DNA of 64,000 bases from Micropterix aruncella. Lineage: Eukaryota > Arthropoda > Insecta > Lepidoptera > Micropterigidae. This document shows, in pieces, positions 62,453-64,000 of the stretch. The position numbers and the translations under genes are program-made. The notes below the pieces were generated by a model that saw only the letters and a list, made by a program, of their open reading frames with translations, searched no databases and was not told the origin of the DNA. Location: positions 28,173,458 to 28,237,457 of the forward strand of contig OX155952.1 in assembly GCA_944548615.1 (NCBI GenBank), in the 5' to 3' direction. How positions within the stretch are numbered: the first letter of the stretch is position 1; each line of letters begins with the position of its first letter.

Positions 62453-64000
62453 TTATTGATAAAATTTATTTTTGTAATCGGGAAATTAGAGACCGGGCTC
62501 CCGGGAGCAAAGAGATATAGGCCAATCATTATGACACAATTCACGCGGCTATATTACTACAAAAAGATAGTTCACATACAAATGACATCTAGAAATATTT
62601 TGTATAGAACTAAATAATCTTCAATTTCACCCTTAAAGATTTTTCAATGAAATGAATAGAACGCGAAATGTTATTAAAAAGTATGGTTTTCGGTGACTGT
62701 TGTACAATTGTTACTAACGTCACAGTATAAATACCAAACAGTAGTTTGCTTTCGAGCTACAGGGCAATGCCGAAAGAAGGTGCGAGGAATGTGGGCAGAG
62801 AGGTACGTCTCGACGAACGCCTTTGGTTAGCGTTACGCGCAGATAAAGGCTGGCGATTTTTTCGAACGTTTGCAAATCCGCCTGGCCCGAGTAAAGGACA
62901 TCTGGCGGCCATAAGCGAGCCATTACGACTCGTGACGTATTCGCTTCGATTTCAATTTTGTTCTAAGAGAAGCTACTGTCTGGTATACTGTGCTAACGCC
63001 GACCAAGAAGTTGGAAAAATCAAAGACTCTATATCCTCAGGTCCTACTTTGCCATACGAAATCTTCCCCAATATTTTTATTTTTTATACTTTCTTTTGCT
63101 TTGGTGAACGTTACCGTAAGACGAAAATATTTACACTTTTTTCTTTTCTTTTACACGAAATTTTGCACGGATTTTTTCCGGTTTCAGCTGTATTGCGTTT
63201 TTAGGGCATTTTCGATGACATTTTCTTCGAATTCTGATGCCACGCGTTCGATTATGAAGCAGGGTGACCATATGTTTCAAGTTCCTTATTGCATCCACTG
63301 TCTACTGATGAAATTTAAGCTTTTCAAAAACACTTTGGGGGGTACTAATTTAAATTACACCTTTCCTAGTACGCCAGCGCCCGGTGTCCCGGAATCTGGC
63401 CTAGTGACCACCCCGGCATTCTATGGCCAAAATACTGTCTGATCTGAAAATATCAGCTTTTCCAAAACTCTTGCACTTTATTGTCGCTGGCTCTTGCACT
63501 AGTATATTTCTCGCCTTCGTTCGTTCGTTTACGAATTCGAATCCTCTCGTGTTTAGCAATAACAAATATATATATATTTAGAAAATTAAAATTGATATTG
63601 TATAAAAGGATAAAATCATTTAAAACTGACGCCACCTGCGCTAATTCTAGTACAAATGTTACATGCGAAATTACTGAAAATTATGTTTTTGGACACATTC
63701 CTTAAAACAAATAACAGCTGCAAACTGCGACTAAATATAAGCACAATTCAAAAGTTACAGAGTATTTAAATGTGGAAATCAGTATCGAAATGCACGGAAG
63801 CCTGGCCAGGTACTGTGGAAGGTGTAAAAACAAAGTAATATTAAGGTTCTGTGATTTAGGGGTTCGGAATGGTACTTTATTATTTTCTTTAGACCTAACC
63901 TTTAATAAAAATAAGCGGAACTTTTCGTTATCTACATTTTTTTAAAGATGCTACTATTACAAATAAATTACTTTACAATTACAAACAACAAAACACTGTC
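62453..64000. other. Right end of window, no gene accepted
   Basis: A TATAAATA at 62726, an ACAGTAG initiator-like site about 15 bp further and an ATG at 62767 with a GAG|GTACGT donor soon after suggest a possible promoter and small first exon on the plus strand, but no protein family was recognised in the frame. A diverged third copy of the 119-bp unit lies at 63416-63500. Confidence 0.35.

Overview
The window is AT-rich eukaryotic DNA with short phase-conserved introns, many transposon remnants and insect-type chemoreceptor genes. The receptor gene structure, the abundance of mariner, piggyBac-like, hAT, LINE and Helitron-like debris, and the repeat types point to a moth or butterfly (Lepidoptera). 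No species can be named from sequence alone.

Main content: a local array of insect odorant receptor (OR, 7tm_6) genes. Six can be assembled by hand into complete uninterrupted reading frames with GT-AG introns: 600-2583 (+), and 7193-8796, 17003-19051, 26642-28608, 38999-40684 and 42894-44525 (all -). Five have six coding exons with introns in phases 1,2,0,0,0. The first has five, because exons 3 and 4 are continuous. They form two subgroups: genes at 600, 17003, 26642 and 38999 (MATxGLxK / NLLTKF type) and genes at 7193 and 42894 (IGIRKIY / VGIKKIY type). Dead receptors are also present: an exon-1 fragment at 10724-11032, and an OR pseudogene whose exons are scattered through transposons at 29101-34070, with a shorter remnant of its duplicate at 19373-19665.

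Regions: 1-2.6 kb OR A; 2.6-7.2 kb intergenic with a TTAA-flanked MITE; 7.2-8.8 kb OR B; 8.8-16.8 kb transposon-rich (MITE, OR fragment, broken hAT transposase, non-LTR reverse transcriptase); 16.8-24.5 kb and 26.4-35.3 kb are two copies of a segmental duplication, each carrying one intact OR (C and D) plus dead OR exons, mariner and RTE-like fragments; 35.3-38.9 kb intergenic repeats; 39-40.7 kb OR E; 42.9-44.5 kb OR F; 45.4-47.6 kb a single-coding-exon leucine-rich-repeat transmembrane protein resembling Drosophila Windpipe, a chondroitin sulfate proteoglycan; 47.6-64 kb mostly gene-poor with LINE tails, a 550-bp (AT)n tract, MITEs and a deleted mariner.

Biologically, the ORs would be ligand-binding subunits that pair with the conserved co-receptor Orco (not in this window) in olfactory neurons. 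The array shows ongoing birth and death: tandem and segmental duplication, indels, intron loss and transposon disruption. Exon boundaries were read by hand from splice consensus and conserved homologous positions; no transcript data were available.
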